This document shows positions 38,348-46,980 of a stretch of DNA of 64,000 bases, in pieces; positions within the stretch are counted from its first letter, which is position 1; each line of letters opens with the position of its first letter. The notes beneath the pieces were generated by a model. That model was not told the origin of the DNA. It saw only the letters and a program-made list of their open reading frames with translations, and searched no databases. The DNA comes from Spartobacteria bacterium. GTDB lineage: Bacteria; Verrucomicrobiota; Verrucomicrobiia; Chthoniobacterales; Chthoniobacteraceae. A program made the translations under genes and the position numbers. The stretch is taken from positions 62,001-126,000 of the forward strand of contig JAJPJG010000017.1 in assembly GCA_021324395.1 (NCBI GenBank), written 5' to 3'.

Positions 38348-39462
38348 GCCGTTGCCTCCTGCAGTTTAGGAGACGCAAATGCTGCTGCGTCGGTGGAAGT
38401 CGCGCGCGACAAACGTAGCGCGAGCAGCACAGTGCTCGCGAGCACGCCCGCGCCGTTCACCACGTGCAGCGTCGTCAAAATCGGTGGACGCAATTCCCAA
38501 ATGACAAACATTCCGAGCACGACCTGTAAAATCAGCAACCCGACAAGATGCCACGCCATGCCGCGGATGCGGCGATTGCCGGGCGCGCCGAAAATTGCGC
38601 GGGCAGCCAGCGTAAGCACAAAAATGGTAACGAGTGCCGCGCCAAATCGCGTGTGCGTAAAATTCAGATCGATGAACATGCTGTGATATTTTGGCATCCA
38701 ACCGCCGTCCGGGGTGCGCGGAAAAGTCGGGATTGCCAAACCCGCGCTCATATGGCGCATCATCGCGCCGATTGCGAGTTGGAAAAAAACAACGGCGCTC
38801 GTAATCCACGCGAAACGGCCGAGCCGCACCGATACAGACGCAGGGGCAGGCGCGAGCATTTCGCTGATGCAGACGATGAGGCAAAGTTCGATTTGAGCGA
38901 AGCAACCGTGGATGACGCGCAATGCAATTGCCGCTTGCGGATCACCGCCGGCTTCAATTGTTACGCGCAATCCGCCGAGAACGGCTTGAATGATGACGCC
39001 GACAAATGCGGCAAAACCGAGCCACCGCACTGCCGCGGATTCGTCGTGATTCGGTTTGCGCGCCTGCGCGAGAATCAAACCGGCAAACACAAATGCGGCG
39101 CTCCAGAGTCCGACGTGTGCAATGATTTTTGACGGTGCTCCACACGCTTTTGCAATCAGCGAAAGCACAATCGACCAGCCAAACGCGAGCGGCACGGCCA
39201 TTTTGCTCCGCCAAATCCATGCGCACAAAATTCCGATCAGCAGCCCGACGGTTTCAGCGGTCAGGCGATGTCCGTGCTCGAGTCGCTGCATCATGTTTTC
39301 CCACCAGCCGTTTGGGTTCAGCGAGCCGTGACTGAGGGGCCAATCCTGAAATGCCATTCCCGCGCCACTCGTCGTCGTGTGACCGCCAACGAAAATCAGC
39401 CACAACGTCGCGACGACGGTCAGCTTTGCAAAGCGGGAGAGCCAAGGATTCACGGTCGGCAT
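38344..39462 (-). CDS. ctaA: Heme A synthase (CtaA/Cox15)
   Basis: A 372-aa eight-helix membrane enzyme that oxidises the C8 methyl of heme O to a formyl group. Conserved histidines appear in GHTTTSGAGMAF (near 28), EHGHRL (near 62), RVIHGC (near 184), NFTHTRFG (near 268) and LHVVNGAG (near 330). Its length and the GGLRVTIEAG loop favour the Cox15-like type. It overlaps ctaB by 4 bp and follows coxB by 59 bp. Confidence 0.9.
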   Translation of the reverse strand: MPTVNPWLSRFAKLTVVATLWLIFVGGHTTTSGAGMAFQDWPLSHGSLNPNGWWENMMQRLEHGHRLTAETVGLLIGILCAWIWRSKMAVPLAFGWSIVLSLIAKACGAPSKIIAHVGLWSAAFVFAGLILAQARKPNHDESAAVRWLGFAAFVGVIIQAVLGGLRVTIEAGGDPQAAIALRVIHGCFAQIELCLIVCISEMLAPAPASVSVRLGRFAWITSAVVFFQLAIGAMMRHMSAGLAIPTFPRTPDGGWMPKYHSMFIDLNFTHTRFGAALVTIFVLTLAARAIFGAPGNRRIRGMAWHLVGLLILQVVLGMFVIWELRPPILTTLHVVNGAGVLASTVLLALRLSRATSTDAAAFASPKLQEATA

Positions 39463-39521
39463 TTGCGGGAGTGTATGGTTCGCTGCAATTTGCGCGGATG
39501 CAAGCGCAGCCGCGAACCTGC

Positions 39522-40466
39522 TTAGCGATGCGGACCGGGTGTGATGCCGCCGCTGGCCGGGGCGCCGCCCGGCGCGGGATTCGCCTGCATCGGCGCGCCC
39601 GCGGGTTGTTCGGCCGGATTTGGAACGGATGGCACTTTCAAATTTTCCTGTCCGGGCGGTGTGGTCGATGGCGGTGGGTTTGCCGGCGCGGTGCCTTCCG
39701 ACGACGGAGCCGGAGGTGCTGCGCCACCGCCGCTAAGTTGCGCAGCTTCCTTTAGAAAATTGTCATACTCTTCCTGCGATTCGACGATCATCGCAGCGCG
39801 CATATTGTAATGGCCAAGGCCGCAAAGCTGACCGCAGATGATCTCGTAAGTGCCGGCGCGGATTGGCTTGAACCAAATCGGAATCAGTGTGCCGGGAACC
39901 GCGTCCTGACCAATGCGCATCGATTGTAGCGAAAGGCTGTGGATAACGTCTTTCGAAGTGATTTCCAAAATGACGTTGCGATTGAATGGCAGGTGCAGCT
40001 CGTTTTTGCTGATAATATCGTCGCGGCCTGCTGGATCATTTGGATCGAGACCGAGCTCGTTTCCGGAGTTAACAAACGCGGCGTCCTGTTTGCCGAATTT
40101 TCCGTCCACTCCCGGATAGTGAAAATTCCACGTGAACTGCTGCGCGACGACGCGAATTTTGACGGCGTCATTTTTTGGAAATTCCGTTACGCGTTTGCCC
40201 CAGAGCGGCAGCGCGAAACCTAGCAGTAGCAACACGTCAACGAGCACGACCATGAACTCGATGTGCGTGGACGCTTTCGTTTTTACGCCGTGATAGTCGG
40301 CCTTAGGATGTCGCGAGCGATGGAAACGGAAAATCGTGAACAGGAAAAAAGCCGACCAACCGACGAACAAAACGAGCATAAACCAATGCGCGAATTCAAG
40401 CATGTGGTCGATCATGTAGCCGTGTTCGGAAGCGTTCGGCGGCATGCCGATGAAGCGATTTAGCAT
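39522..40466 (-). CDS. ctaC: Cytochrome c oxidase subunit II (CuA)
   Basis: A 314-aa subunit that accepts electrons from cytochrome c. Two N-terminal membrane hairpin helices (about 20-45 and 70-95) precede the cupredoxin domain. QQFTWNFHYPG lies near 118, and the CuA ligands are in CGQLCGLGHYNM near 218, with the first His in DVIHSLSL near 173. The C-terminal ~75 residues are a Pro/Ala/Gly-rich tail with no CxxCH, so no cytochrome c is fused; electrons must come from separate cytochromes encoded upstream. The order is unusual in that subunit II is last, after subunits I, III and IV. Confidence 0.93.
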   Translation of the reverse strand: MLNRFIGMPPNASEHGYMIDHMLEFAHWFMLVLFVGWSAFFLFTIFRFHRSRHPKADYHGVKTKASTHIEFMVVLVDVLLLLGFALPLWGKRVTEFPKNDAVKIRVVAQQFTWNFHYPGVDGKFGKQDAAFVNSGNELGLDPNDPAGRDDIISKNELHLPFNRNVILEITSKDVIHSLSLQSMRIGQDAVPGTLIPIWFKPIRAGTYEIICGQLCGLGHYNMRAAMIVESQEEYDNFLKEAAQLSGGGAAPPAPSSEGTAPANPPPSTTPPGQENLKVPSVPNPAEQPAGAPMQANPAPGGAPASGGITPGPHR

Positions 40467-40469
40467 GTG

Positions 40470-40724
40470 TTAATCCTGGTCGTTAAGGTCTAAAAACTGT
40501 TCGTGGGGAGGATGCGGCAGCTTTGAGCGCCGGAACAGATACAGGGCAAATCCGCCGACGCCGGTGAGCATCGTGCCGATAAAGCCGAGCATCAAAAAAA
40601 TCGCGCCGTTGACGGCGGGACGCACGTTGCTGTCCGAGCCGCCCATGCAAACTGCACACGCGAGCAGCGATTTTGGCGCAAGCAGAAACGGGAGTGCGAT
40701 GAGGCGCGGGTAAAGCGTATTCAC
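40470..40724 (-). CDS. Small membrane protein in oxidase operon (84 aa)
   Basis: GTG 40724 overlaps the preceding gene's stop as GTGA and gives 84 aa; longer frames run inside the 66-aa gene. Residues 5-25 form a signal or first helix (LIALPFLLAPKSLLACAVC), followed by GGSDSN and a second helix (AIFLMLGFIGTMLTGVGGFALYLF) near 37-60. The tail is polar and ends with LDLNDQD. The cysteine pair CAVC is notable and could bind metal or be lipidated. No family is recognised. It lies 3 bp before ctaC, suggesting an oxidase accessory role. Confidence 0.65.
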   Translation of the reverse strand: MNTLYPRLIALPFLLAPKSLLACAVCMGGSDSNVRPAVNGAIFLMLGFIGTMLTGVGGFALYLFRRSKLPHPPHEQFLDLNDQD

Positions 40725-40921
40725 AGGATGAGCCGTTTTGCTTTTTTCCAAAACCAGACACCGTAAACGATCATCACCACCGCAAAAAGAGCGGAGACCA
40801 TCGCGCCGAGCCAGTGCAGGCCGTCGAACGCACGATAGTTGTCGTATTCCCACCACGCGATGAACAAGGCCAGGAGCGTGCAAATCGTGACAAATACGAT
40901 GTGAAAAATCCGGAGCGACAT
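40721..40921 (-). CDS. Small two-helix membrane protein (66 aa)
   Basis: A 66-aa protein with two hydrophobic segments (IFHIVFVTICTLLALFIAWW, and HWLGAMVSALFAVVMIVYGV) and a basic end KKAKRLIL. The ATG at 40921 overlaps the subunit IV stop as TAATG, and its own stop overlaps the next gene as GTGA. No family is recognised. Tight coupling on both sides places it in oxidase assembly or structure. Confidence 0.68.
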   Translation of the reverse strand: MSLRIFHIVFVTICTLLALFIAWWEYDNYRAFDGLHWLGAMVSALFAVVMIVYGVWFWKKAKRLIL

Positions 40922-41253
40922 TACATCCTGATCGGGTTGTGATACGCGAGCAGCGTCAATAGAAACAGTCCGATGACGAAGAAGACTGTCAAGAGCAGGA
41001 ACCGGTAAATAGTCCAGCGCTCGGAAAGCAAGTGCATGAAGATCGCAGCGACCAGCCCGGCTTTCACGGTGGCGACGATCATCGCGACAATGATGTTCGC
41101 TTCGCGCGAACCGAAGTCGACATACGACAGCGCTACTGTAAGCGCAGTGCAGGCGAACAAAGCGCCGCCGACGACGAGATAGCCACGAACGTGTTTGTTA
41201 AAATGCGCTGGATCGTGCGCCGCGTCGTGTTGTGGATCGTGCGTCTCATTCAT
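40921..41253 (-). CDS. Cytochrome c oxidase subunit IV (prokaryotic type)
   Basis: A 110-aa three-helix subunit. ATG 41253 is chosen because it begins MNETHDPQHDAAHDPAHFNKH, a His-rich soluble start followed at once by membrane helices. The open frame extends 31 residues upstream over the ctaE end, without sense. Helices at about 25-45, 55-75 and 82-103 and the motif IFMHLLSERWTIYRF match the caa3/CyoD-like subunit IV family. It lies 4 bp after ctaE. Confidence 0.82.
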   Translation of the reverse strand: MNETHDPQHDAAHDPAHFNKHVRGYLVVGGALFACTALTVALSYVDFGSREANIIVAMIVATVKAGLVAAIFMHLLSERWTIYRFLLLTVFFVIGLFLLTLLAYHNPIRM

Positions 41254-41257
41254 GGTG

Positions 41258-42133
41258 TTAGAGCAGGTAAAACAACGGAAAAACGAATATCCAAACGAGA
41301 TCGACAAAATGCCAGAATAGTCCCGCGACTTCGACGCGGTTTGCAAGATGCTCAGGGTTTTGCCGGTAAAGCCTTGTGCTCACCGGCAGCATGAAATAGA
41401 TGAACACCAGCACACCGCCGAGCACGTGCAGACCATGAAGACCGGTGATGGTAAAATAAATTGCGAAATAAGAGCTGTGCCGCGGCGCGAAAACGCTGGC
41501 GTATTGCACGTCGGATTTTTCAATCGTCGCGATTTTTTCCGTTACCGGTTTCGGCCAGAAATGAGGGCGATCACTTTGCGGATTCGTCGGTTCGGCATTC
41601 ACCTCGTCGAGCGCGATCTCGTATTCCTTCACGTTTGGATCAGTCAGCGCTTCCTTGTTGTGCAAGTGCCCGGTGATCTCGACGCGCGGCGAAAGATTTT
41701 TCGCCTTCAGGTAATTGTTTCCGAGGTAATCCTCATACTTCACGAGCGCGTCTTTTTTAATGTAGACACCGAAGTGCTGGAATTTCTGCGGATACTCGTA
41801 GGTGAGTTTCACGATCAAAAAGATCGCGCCGCAGAGAATCGTCATCGCCATGAAGATTTTGTATTGCGTGAACTGCCGCATCTTTAGCGAAGCCCACGCG
41901 AGCACGACTGTGACGGACGATGCGATGAGGATGAATGTGTTCATCGTGCCAACCGGCACGTTCAGCAATCCATGCGGCCAATAGCCCGGCTCGGAGCCAA
42001 GTCGCATGAAAACGTAGCCGGAAAATAATCCGCCGAAGAGCATGACTTCCGACGCGAGGAAAAGCCAGATGCCGATTTTCGCGTTGTAAAGACCGGTGTC
42101 TGGTCGTGCGGTAAGTGTGTATGGAATTTCCAT
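41258..42133 (-). CDS. ctaE: Cytochrome c oxidase subunit III with large insertion
   Basis: A 291-aa subunit III. Residues 1-120 carry the first helices, with KIGIWLFLASEVMLFGGLFSGY and NTFILIASSVTVVLAW. The last part has ITGLHGLHVLGG and VAGLFWHFVDLVWIFVFP, typical of the family. Between them, residues about 123-218 form a hydrophilic insertion (includes NYLKAKNLSPRVEITGHLHN and PHFWPKPVTEK) that ordinary ~200-aa bacterial forms lack. It may contact partner complexes on one membrane face. It lies 14 bp after ctaD. Confidence 0.92.
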   Translation of the reverse strand: MEIPYTLTARPDTGLYNAKIGIWLFLASEVMLFGGLFSGYVFMRLGSEPGYWPHGLLNVPVGTMNTFILIASSVTVVLAWASLKMRQFTQYKIFMAMTILCGAIFLIVKLTYEYPQKFQHFGVYIKKDALVKYEDYLGNNYLKAKNLSPRVEITGHLHNKEALTDPNVKEYEIALDEVNAEPTNPQSDRPHFWPKPVTEKIATIEKSDVQYASVFAPRHSSYFAIYFTITGLHGLHVLGGVLVFIYFMLPVSTRLYRQNPEHLANRVEVAGLFWHFVDLVWIFVFPLFYLL

Positions 42134-42147
42134 TGTTTAAAATCTCG

Positions 42148-44034
42148 TTAATGCGCGAGCGCAGGCGCTGCCGGCGCGGTCGGGCTCGTCGGCTCCGACT
42201 GCGGGATGAAATCCTGCGCTGCTCCCGGAACGCTATATTCGTAAGGCCCGCGATGCACTTCCGGCGCGTGGTCGAAATTGCCGTGCGGCGGCGGCGACGG
42301 GGCGAGCCACTCGAGTGTCGTGGCATCCCATGGGTTGCGGCCAACCGCTTTTCCATACCAGATGCTCGAGAAGAAATTAAAGATGAACGGCAACTGCGCG
42401 AGGCCAAGTCCCCACGCGGAAATCGAGATCACTTTATTCCAGTCGAACCCGGACAAGCCCCAGACGATCGCTTTCGAAATATCGTAGCTCGCACCGCCAT
42501 CATACCAGCGGCGGTGCATGCCGAGCATGCCCTGCAGGAACATTGGCAGGAAGATGCCATTGATGAACAGGAACGATGCCCAGAAGTGCAGACGGCCGAG
42601 AAATTGGTTCATCATGCGGCCCGTAGCCTTGGGGAACCAATGATAAACGCCCGCGAAAATCGCGAAAATAGTTCCCGGCGCGACGATGTAGTGGAAATGC
42701 GCGATGACGTAGTATGTATCGTGCAGGTAAAGATCGAGCGCGTTAAATGCGAGCGGAATTCCCGTCAAACCGCCGATGCCGAACATCGGCAAAAAAGCCG
42801 TCGCAAAACACATCGGCGTCGTGAAACGAATCGAGCCACCCCACAGCGAAAGAATCAGCGCGGTAAGCAAAATCACCGACGGCACGGAAATCATGATCGT
42901 GGTCGTTTGGAAGAACGCACTGACCGCCGCACCCATACCGGTGAGATACATGTGGTGCGCCCAGACGATGAACGACAAAAAGCCGAGCACAAAAATCGCG
43001 AACACCATCGCTTTGTAGCCCCAGAGCGGCTTGCGCGTGTTGTTCGCGACGACTTCGCCAATGATGCCAATGCCGGGCAAAATCAACACGTAAACTTCCG
43101 GGTGCGCAAGGAACCAAAACAGATGCTGCCAGAGCAACGGGCTGCCGCCGCCGCTGATGTGGATTTGCGCGCCGTTGACGATCAGACCGCTCGGCAGGAA
43201 AAAGCTTGTGCCGGCAACGCGATCCATGAGCTGGAAAATACTCGCGGCTTCGAGCGGCGGAAACGCGAGCAGCAGCAAAAATGACGTGACGAGCTGCGCC
43301 CAAACGAAAAACGGCAGACGCATCCACGTCATGCCGGGCGCGCGCAATTGAATGATAGTCGTGATGAAATTGACCGAGCCGAGCAGCGACGACGTGATCA
43401 AAAACACCATGCCGAGAATCCACATTGATTGGCCGTTAAAAATCAGTCCGAGCACAGGATGCGCAGCGACGAATTCCGGAACTTGGTCGGTGATATTTGC
43501 CAGCGGCGAATAAGACGTCCAGCCGCTTTTCGCTGCGCCGCCCGGACAGAAAAAGCTCGCGAGCATCACGACGCCGCCGAGGAAAAATGACCAGTAACTG
43601 GCCATGTTGATTTTCGGGAAAGTCATGTCCGGCGCGCCAATCTGTAGCGGCACGACGTAGTTGCCGAATGCGGCGAACGCAGTCGGCACAATGCCAAGAA
43701 AGACCATGATCGTGCCGTGCATCGCGCCGAATGAGTTGTAGAGCTCGGAGGTCATCACGCCGGGATGTCCGTTTACATCCGGCAACACCATTTTATCGCC
43801 GAAGATTTTCTGGAAAAGTCCACCGATACCCGGCAGCGCCTGACCTGGAAATGCGAGCTGCCAGCGCATCAGCATCATTAGCGTGAAGCCAAAAAAAAGG
43901 AATATGAGACCGGTGATACCATATTGAATTCCGATCACCTTGTGATCGGTCGAGAAGACATATTTGCGCCAAAATCCGAGCTCTTCGTGATGATGCTCGT
44001 GGTGTGCTGCTTCGTGTGCGGTTTGTTGAGCCAT
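42148..44034 (-). CDS. ctaD: Cytochrome c oxidase subunit I (A-type)
   Basis: The 628-aa catalytic subunit of an aa3-type oxidase. All ligand motifs are present: MHGTIMVF (heme a His), AHPEVYVLILPG (CuB His, the cross-linked Tyr and the D-channel Glu, with Ala replacing the usual Gly), AHHMYLTGMG (two CuB His) and IAHFHYIVAPG (heme a3 and heme a His). The His-rich N-terminus (HEAAHHEHHHEELGFW) is common in caa3 types. It is therefore a real oxygen reductase, in contrast to the CcoN-like protein three genes upstream. It is separated from the cytochrome c gene by 71 bp. Confidence 0.96.
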   Translation of the reverse strand: MAQQTAHEAAHHEHHHEELGFWRKYVFSTDHKVIGIQYGITGLIFLFFGFTLMMLMRWQLAFPGQALPGIGGLFQKIFGDKMVLPDVNGHPGVMTSELYNSFGAMHGTIMVFLGIVPTAFAAFGNYVVPLQIGAPDMTFPKINMASYWSFFLGGVVMLASFFCPGGAAKSGWTSYSPLANITDQVPEFVAAHPVLGLIFNGQSMWILGMVFLITSSLLGSVNFITTIIQLRAPGMTWMRLPFFVWAQLVTSFLLLLAFPPLEAASIFQLMDRVAGTSFFLPSGLIVNGAQIHISGGGSPLLWQHLFWFLAHPEVYVLILPGIGIIGEVVANNTRKPLWGYKAMVFAIFVLGFLSFIVWAHHMYLTGMGAAVSAFFQTTTIMISVPSVILLTALILSLWGGSIRFTTPMCFATAFLPMFGIGGLTGIPLAFNALDLYLHDTYYVIAHFHYIVAPGTIFAIFAGVYHWFPKATGRMMNQFLGRLHFWASFLFINGIFLPMFLQGMLGMHRRWYDGGASYDISKAIVWGLSGFDWNKVISISAWGLGLAQLPFIFNFFSSIWYGKAVGRNPWDATTLEWLAPSPPPHGNFDHAPEVHRGPYEYSVPGAAQDFIPQSEPTSPTAPAAPALAH

Positions 44035-44105
44035 GGCGAAATTAGTGAGCGTTATTCAGTAACATTTGGCAGTTGGGAACGCAAAATTGCGGCGGGCATA
44101 TCATG

Positions 44106-44858
44106 CTACTTTTTCTCCGCGGCAGGTGCAGCGGGCGCGCCGCCTTCGAGGTTTGCATCGGCTGGAACCGCAAGAATATCGGCCTCCGTCCACGAATCGG
44201 CACGGCTAGCGAATTCCTTACGCGCCGCGGCAATTTGATCTTGCGTGATCTCAGGCGCTTTGTTCCCCCACTCCTGGCGGATATAGGTCAATATGGCGGA
44301 GATCTTTTTGTCGGTAAGTGTTTTTTCCCACGCAGGCATCGCTCCGTTGAATTGTCCGCCGGAAACTTTCACCGGACCTTGCAGCCCTTTCAGCAAGATC
44401 ATTGCGACCCGGCGCGAACCGCCGTTCACGAATTCCGATTTCGCCAGCGGCGGATATTGTCCCGGCACGCCGAGACCCGTAGCCTGATGACACGAAACGC
44501 AGTTTTGCGTAAAATAGCGCTTGCCTTCCTCGGCCACAGACGGGCCTTTCGCTTGTTCGCCGCCTGCTCCACCCTGTGTCGCTTTTGTTTGCGTCTTCGG
44601 CATGCCGCTCAATTCATTAAAAACATCGCCGCTAAAGCCGCCGCTAAACATGCCGAGGTAAGCACCTGCCCAAAAAATGGCGACGCCCGCGACAGCCATC
44701 AGCCAAAGCGGCACGGGCACGCTGCCAAAGCCGGGCTCCGCTTTTTCGCGTGTCACGGCGCTGTGGACTTCGGTCACGTCCGAAGTTTCGCGATAATCAA
44801 TGTGGCCGGCGCCGCGATGCAAACCAGCCGTGCGCAAATCTTCCGGATTCTGTTTCAT
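44106..44858 (-). CDS. Membrane-anchored monoheme cytochrome c
   Basis: A 250-aa protein with a ~48-residue cytoplasmic start, one membrane helix (about 50-70, LWLMAVAGVAIFWAGAYLG) and a class-I cytochrome c domain. Heme is bound by CVSCH (QNCVSCHQATG, near 119). The distal Met is in GAMPAW near 170. The Ala/Pro-rich end has no second heme, unlike canonical diheme CcoP. Its position after the CcoO-like gene (ATGA overlap) makes it the CcoP counterpart in this module and a plausible donor to CoxB. Confidence 0.88.
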   Translation of the reverse strand: MKQNPEDLRTAGLHRGAGHIDYRETSDVTEVHSAVTREKAEPGFGSVPVPLWLMAVAGVAIFWAGAYLGMFSGGFSGDVFNELSGMPKTQTKATQGGAGGEQAKGPSVAEEGKRYFTQNCVSCHQATGLGVPGQYPPLAKSEFVNGGSRRVAMILLKGLQGPVKVSGGQFNGAMPAWEKTLTDKKISAILTYIRQEWGNKAPEITQDQIAAARKEFASRADSWTEADILAVPADANLEGGAPAAPAAEKK

Positions 44859-45520
44859 TTCGAGGTTGCAGGTTGGGCGGCTGCTGCGGGTTCAGCTTCG
44901 CCGGCTTCTTTCAACGCATGGCTGTGATCGAGCGAAAGCAAATACGCGACGAGCGCTTTCGCCTCGGGTTTCGGCACGATCGCGTAGCCTGCCTCCGGCG
45001 CTTCCACACCGGTCAGGTCGAGTGCATCGTCCGGTCGCTGCCCGGTGATTTTGCGTTTTTCAAAAAGGAAACGAAACGGCGGCATGATCGACCCCGGCGT
45101 GACATAGCGCGGACTGTAAAGATGCAGGTAATGCCACATCGGATTCGACTGACGCGAGCCGATGTTCGTCAGGTCCGGCCCGGTGCGCATGCTGCCGAGC
45201 AAAACCGGCTGGTCGTAAATGTAATCGCGCGCCACGGTGCGTCGCGGAAATTTGTAATCGCCCCAGCCGCGCGCGAGATCCGCGCCCATTTGCTCGTCGC
45301 GCACCTGCTGGCTGTGACACGCGACGCAGCCCTCGGCGATGTAAACCTTCCGGCCTTGCGCGGCCTGACCGCCGGCGTTGATCGGATAAATGTCGCCCGC
45401 GTCTTCATCGACGAATGGCTGCAAATTGCCGATCTGAAGCTGCGGCACCATTGCGAGCCCGATGAACGACAACGCGAAGGTGGCGAAGACTCCGCCGAAA
45501 ATCACAGGGAATTGTTTCAT
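44855..45520 (-). CDS. CcoO-like monoheme cytochrome c subunit
   Basis: A 221-aa protein of the cbb3 CcoO family. ATG 45520 overlaps the CcoN-like stop as ATGA; the longer frame upstream is rejected. One N-terminal helix (about 5-28) precedes the heme c domain: EGCVACHSQQVRDE near 64-77 (canonical CcoO has EGCYNCHSQ), MRTGPDLTNIGSR near 114 and the Met ligand in GSIMPPF near 148. The heme site looks intact. The C-terminus is Ala-rich. It would take electrons as in cbb3 oxidase, but its partner subunit has no hemes, so onward transfer must be to another cytochrome. Confidence 0.9.
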   Translation of the reverse strand: MKQFPVIFGGVFATFALSFIGLAMVPQLQIGNLQPFVDEDAGDIYPINAGGQAAQGRKVYIAEGCVACHSQQVRDEQMGADLARGWGDYKFPRRTVARDYIYDQPVLLGSMRTGPDLTNIGSRQSNPMWHYLHLYSPRYVTPGSIMPPFRFLFEKRKITGQRPDDALDLTGVEAPEAGYAIVPKPEAKALVAYLLSLDHSHALKEAGEAEPAAAAQPATSK

Positions 45521-46980
45521 ACGTGGTCGCCTCCCTCTTCGATTGCCGCGAACAATGTCGGCTCGCCACTCGGCTGACCGAGTCGGAAGAGCATCGCCAA
45601 AAAGTGCAGAAAGAAAATGAGGTGCGCGAGCACAATAAGCAGCCAGCCAATCGTTCGCGCGATCATGTAAGGCTGGAAATATCCGATCACGAGCGCGGGC
45701 GAAAGTTGCGGGTCGAGCCATGCATCGCCTTGCGCCGCACCCCCGATAAAGAGCATCAAAATTACGAGGCCCATTCCGTAAGCCGCGCCCCAGAAATGCA
45801 CGCGGATGAAAGTAGCCGAGAGCCATTCACAACCAACAAGCCGAGGCACGATGTAATACATCGAGCCGAACATCACCATTGTAAAAAATGCGTAAACAAT
45901 AAGCTGAAACTGACCGGCAGAAAATTGTGTAAAATGCGTCAGCCGATCTACGCTGCGCAGCGACGTAATGATTGCGGCAAAAATTGAAAGCGACCAGGCG
46001 AACGCGCCGAAAATCGTGAAACGAATCGTCGGGCTGTAATAAACCATGTCGTAACGGCCATACATCGTGAGCACGTGATTCACCGTCACCGTCACAAGCG
46101 GAATCAGCATCATGATTGTCGCCGCGATGCTGACCGTCGGCATCCACGCAGGCACCGGCCCGCCGGTCAAACGAGTCATTCCCGTCCAGCCGGCAAAGAG
46201 CGCCTGTGTCCAAAAACCGAGCGACGCGAGATAATACGAATGGATCGGGCGACCGAGCACTTTTGGAATCAAGTAATAAACTGCGCCGAGCCCGACCGAT
46301 GTGAAAAACAAACCGAGCAGACCTTGCATATACCACGCGGCAATGCCGGCCTGCGCCGCACCATGCGTATGACCGATCATCACGTTTGCCGCGCCGTAGA
46401 GCCACGGGAACCAGAAGAATGCGCCAAGCAAATACCACGTCGTGATGTAAATATGTCCGCTGCGCCGCTTGTTAAACATGATTAAACCCCACACCGACAC
46501 GAGCGAATAGGCAATGAACAGCAAAATAGCCGCCGAGCGCGGAAACTCGAGTAACTCAAACGGACGCATATTTCCCGACAAAATCGAGATGACACCGACC
46601 GTCACGCCGATGTTCCAGAAAATGCCGCCGATGATCAGCGCCGCGGGACTGCGCAGCGCTACGCGACACAAGCGCGCCATCAGCCAGATCGACGTGCCGA
46701 TTGCGGCCGGGCAGCCCCAGCCATAAACGAGCGTGTTCGTGAATGCCGGCCAGATGCGACCATAAGTCAGCGCCGGCCAGCCGCCGAGAAATTCCGGCGC
46801 GTGCATTTTCAGCGAAGCGATCACGCCGAAAACGGTGGCGGCAAAAAGCCATGTTAGCGCGGTTGTGTAAAAAAACATCACCGGTGCGCGCGTGGACGCG
46901 TCGATCAAGGCACGATCGACTGCTTCGACCTCAATCGAAGTCACGGCGCTGGATGACGGCGTTTCAGTTTGGGTCGTCAT
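45517..46980 (-). CDS. CcoN-like subunit lacking all heme and copper ligands
   Basis: A 487-aa, ~12-helix protein that aligns with cbb3 subunit I (CcoN) by framework motifs: LTYGRIWPAFTNTLVYGWG, AVYYLIPKVLGRPIHSYY and SMYYIVPRLVG. Every metal-ligand position is changed. The TM2 low-spin heme His is Phe80. The CuB His in WYGHN is Gln219. The CuB His-His pair is Thr266-Gly267. The GHVH heme ligands are Gln357 and Gln359 (GQFQ). The proton-path Glu is Ala335. It cannot be an oxidase and probably binds no heme. The frame is intact, of normal length and coupled on both sides by ATGA, so it is not a decaying pseudogene. A structural or electron-relay anchor role is inferred. Confidence 0.88.
   Translation of the reverse strand: MTTQTETPSSSAVTSIEVEAVDRALIDASTRAPVMFFYTTALTWLFAATVFGVIASLKMHAPEFLGGWPALTYGRIWPAFTNTLVYGWGCPAAIGTSIWLMARLCRVALRSPAALIIGGIFWNIGVTVGVISILSGNMRPFELLEFPRSAAILLFIAYSLVSVWGLIMFNKRRSGHIYITTWYLLGAFFWFPWLYGAANVMIGHTHGAAQAGIAAWYMQGLLGLFFTSVGLGAVYYLIPKVLGRPIHSYYLASLGFWTQALFAGWTGMTRLTGGPVPAWMPTVSIAATIMMLIPLVTVTVNHVLTMYGRYDMVYYSPTIRFTIFGAFAWSLSIFAAIITSLRSVDRLTHFTQFSAGQFQLIVYAFFTMVMFGSMYYIVPRLVGCEWLSATFIRVHFWGAAYGMGLVILMLFIGGAAQGDAWLDPQLSPALVIGYFQPYMIARTIGWLLIVLAHLIFFLHFLAMLFRLGQPSGEPTLFAAIEEGGDHV

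Noticed and set aside
42115-43284. A 389-codon open frame opposite ctaD
   Set aside because: It is antisense to a strongly conserved oxidase gene, and its product is Arg/His/Glu-rich with no family features. It arises from the codon bias of the real gene.
45521-45826. N-terminal extension of the CcoO-like gene by 102 codons
   Set aside because: It lies inside the CcoN-like gene in another frame. The ATGA junction at 45517-45520 and the membrane anchor start give a normal CcoO.
45517-46980. Calling the CcoN-like gene a functional cbb3 oxidase
   Set aside because: The order CcoN-CcoO-cytochrome c suggests cbb3 at first sight, but none of the six metal-binding histidines is present.
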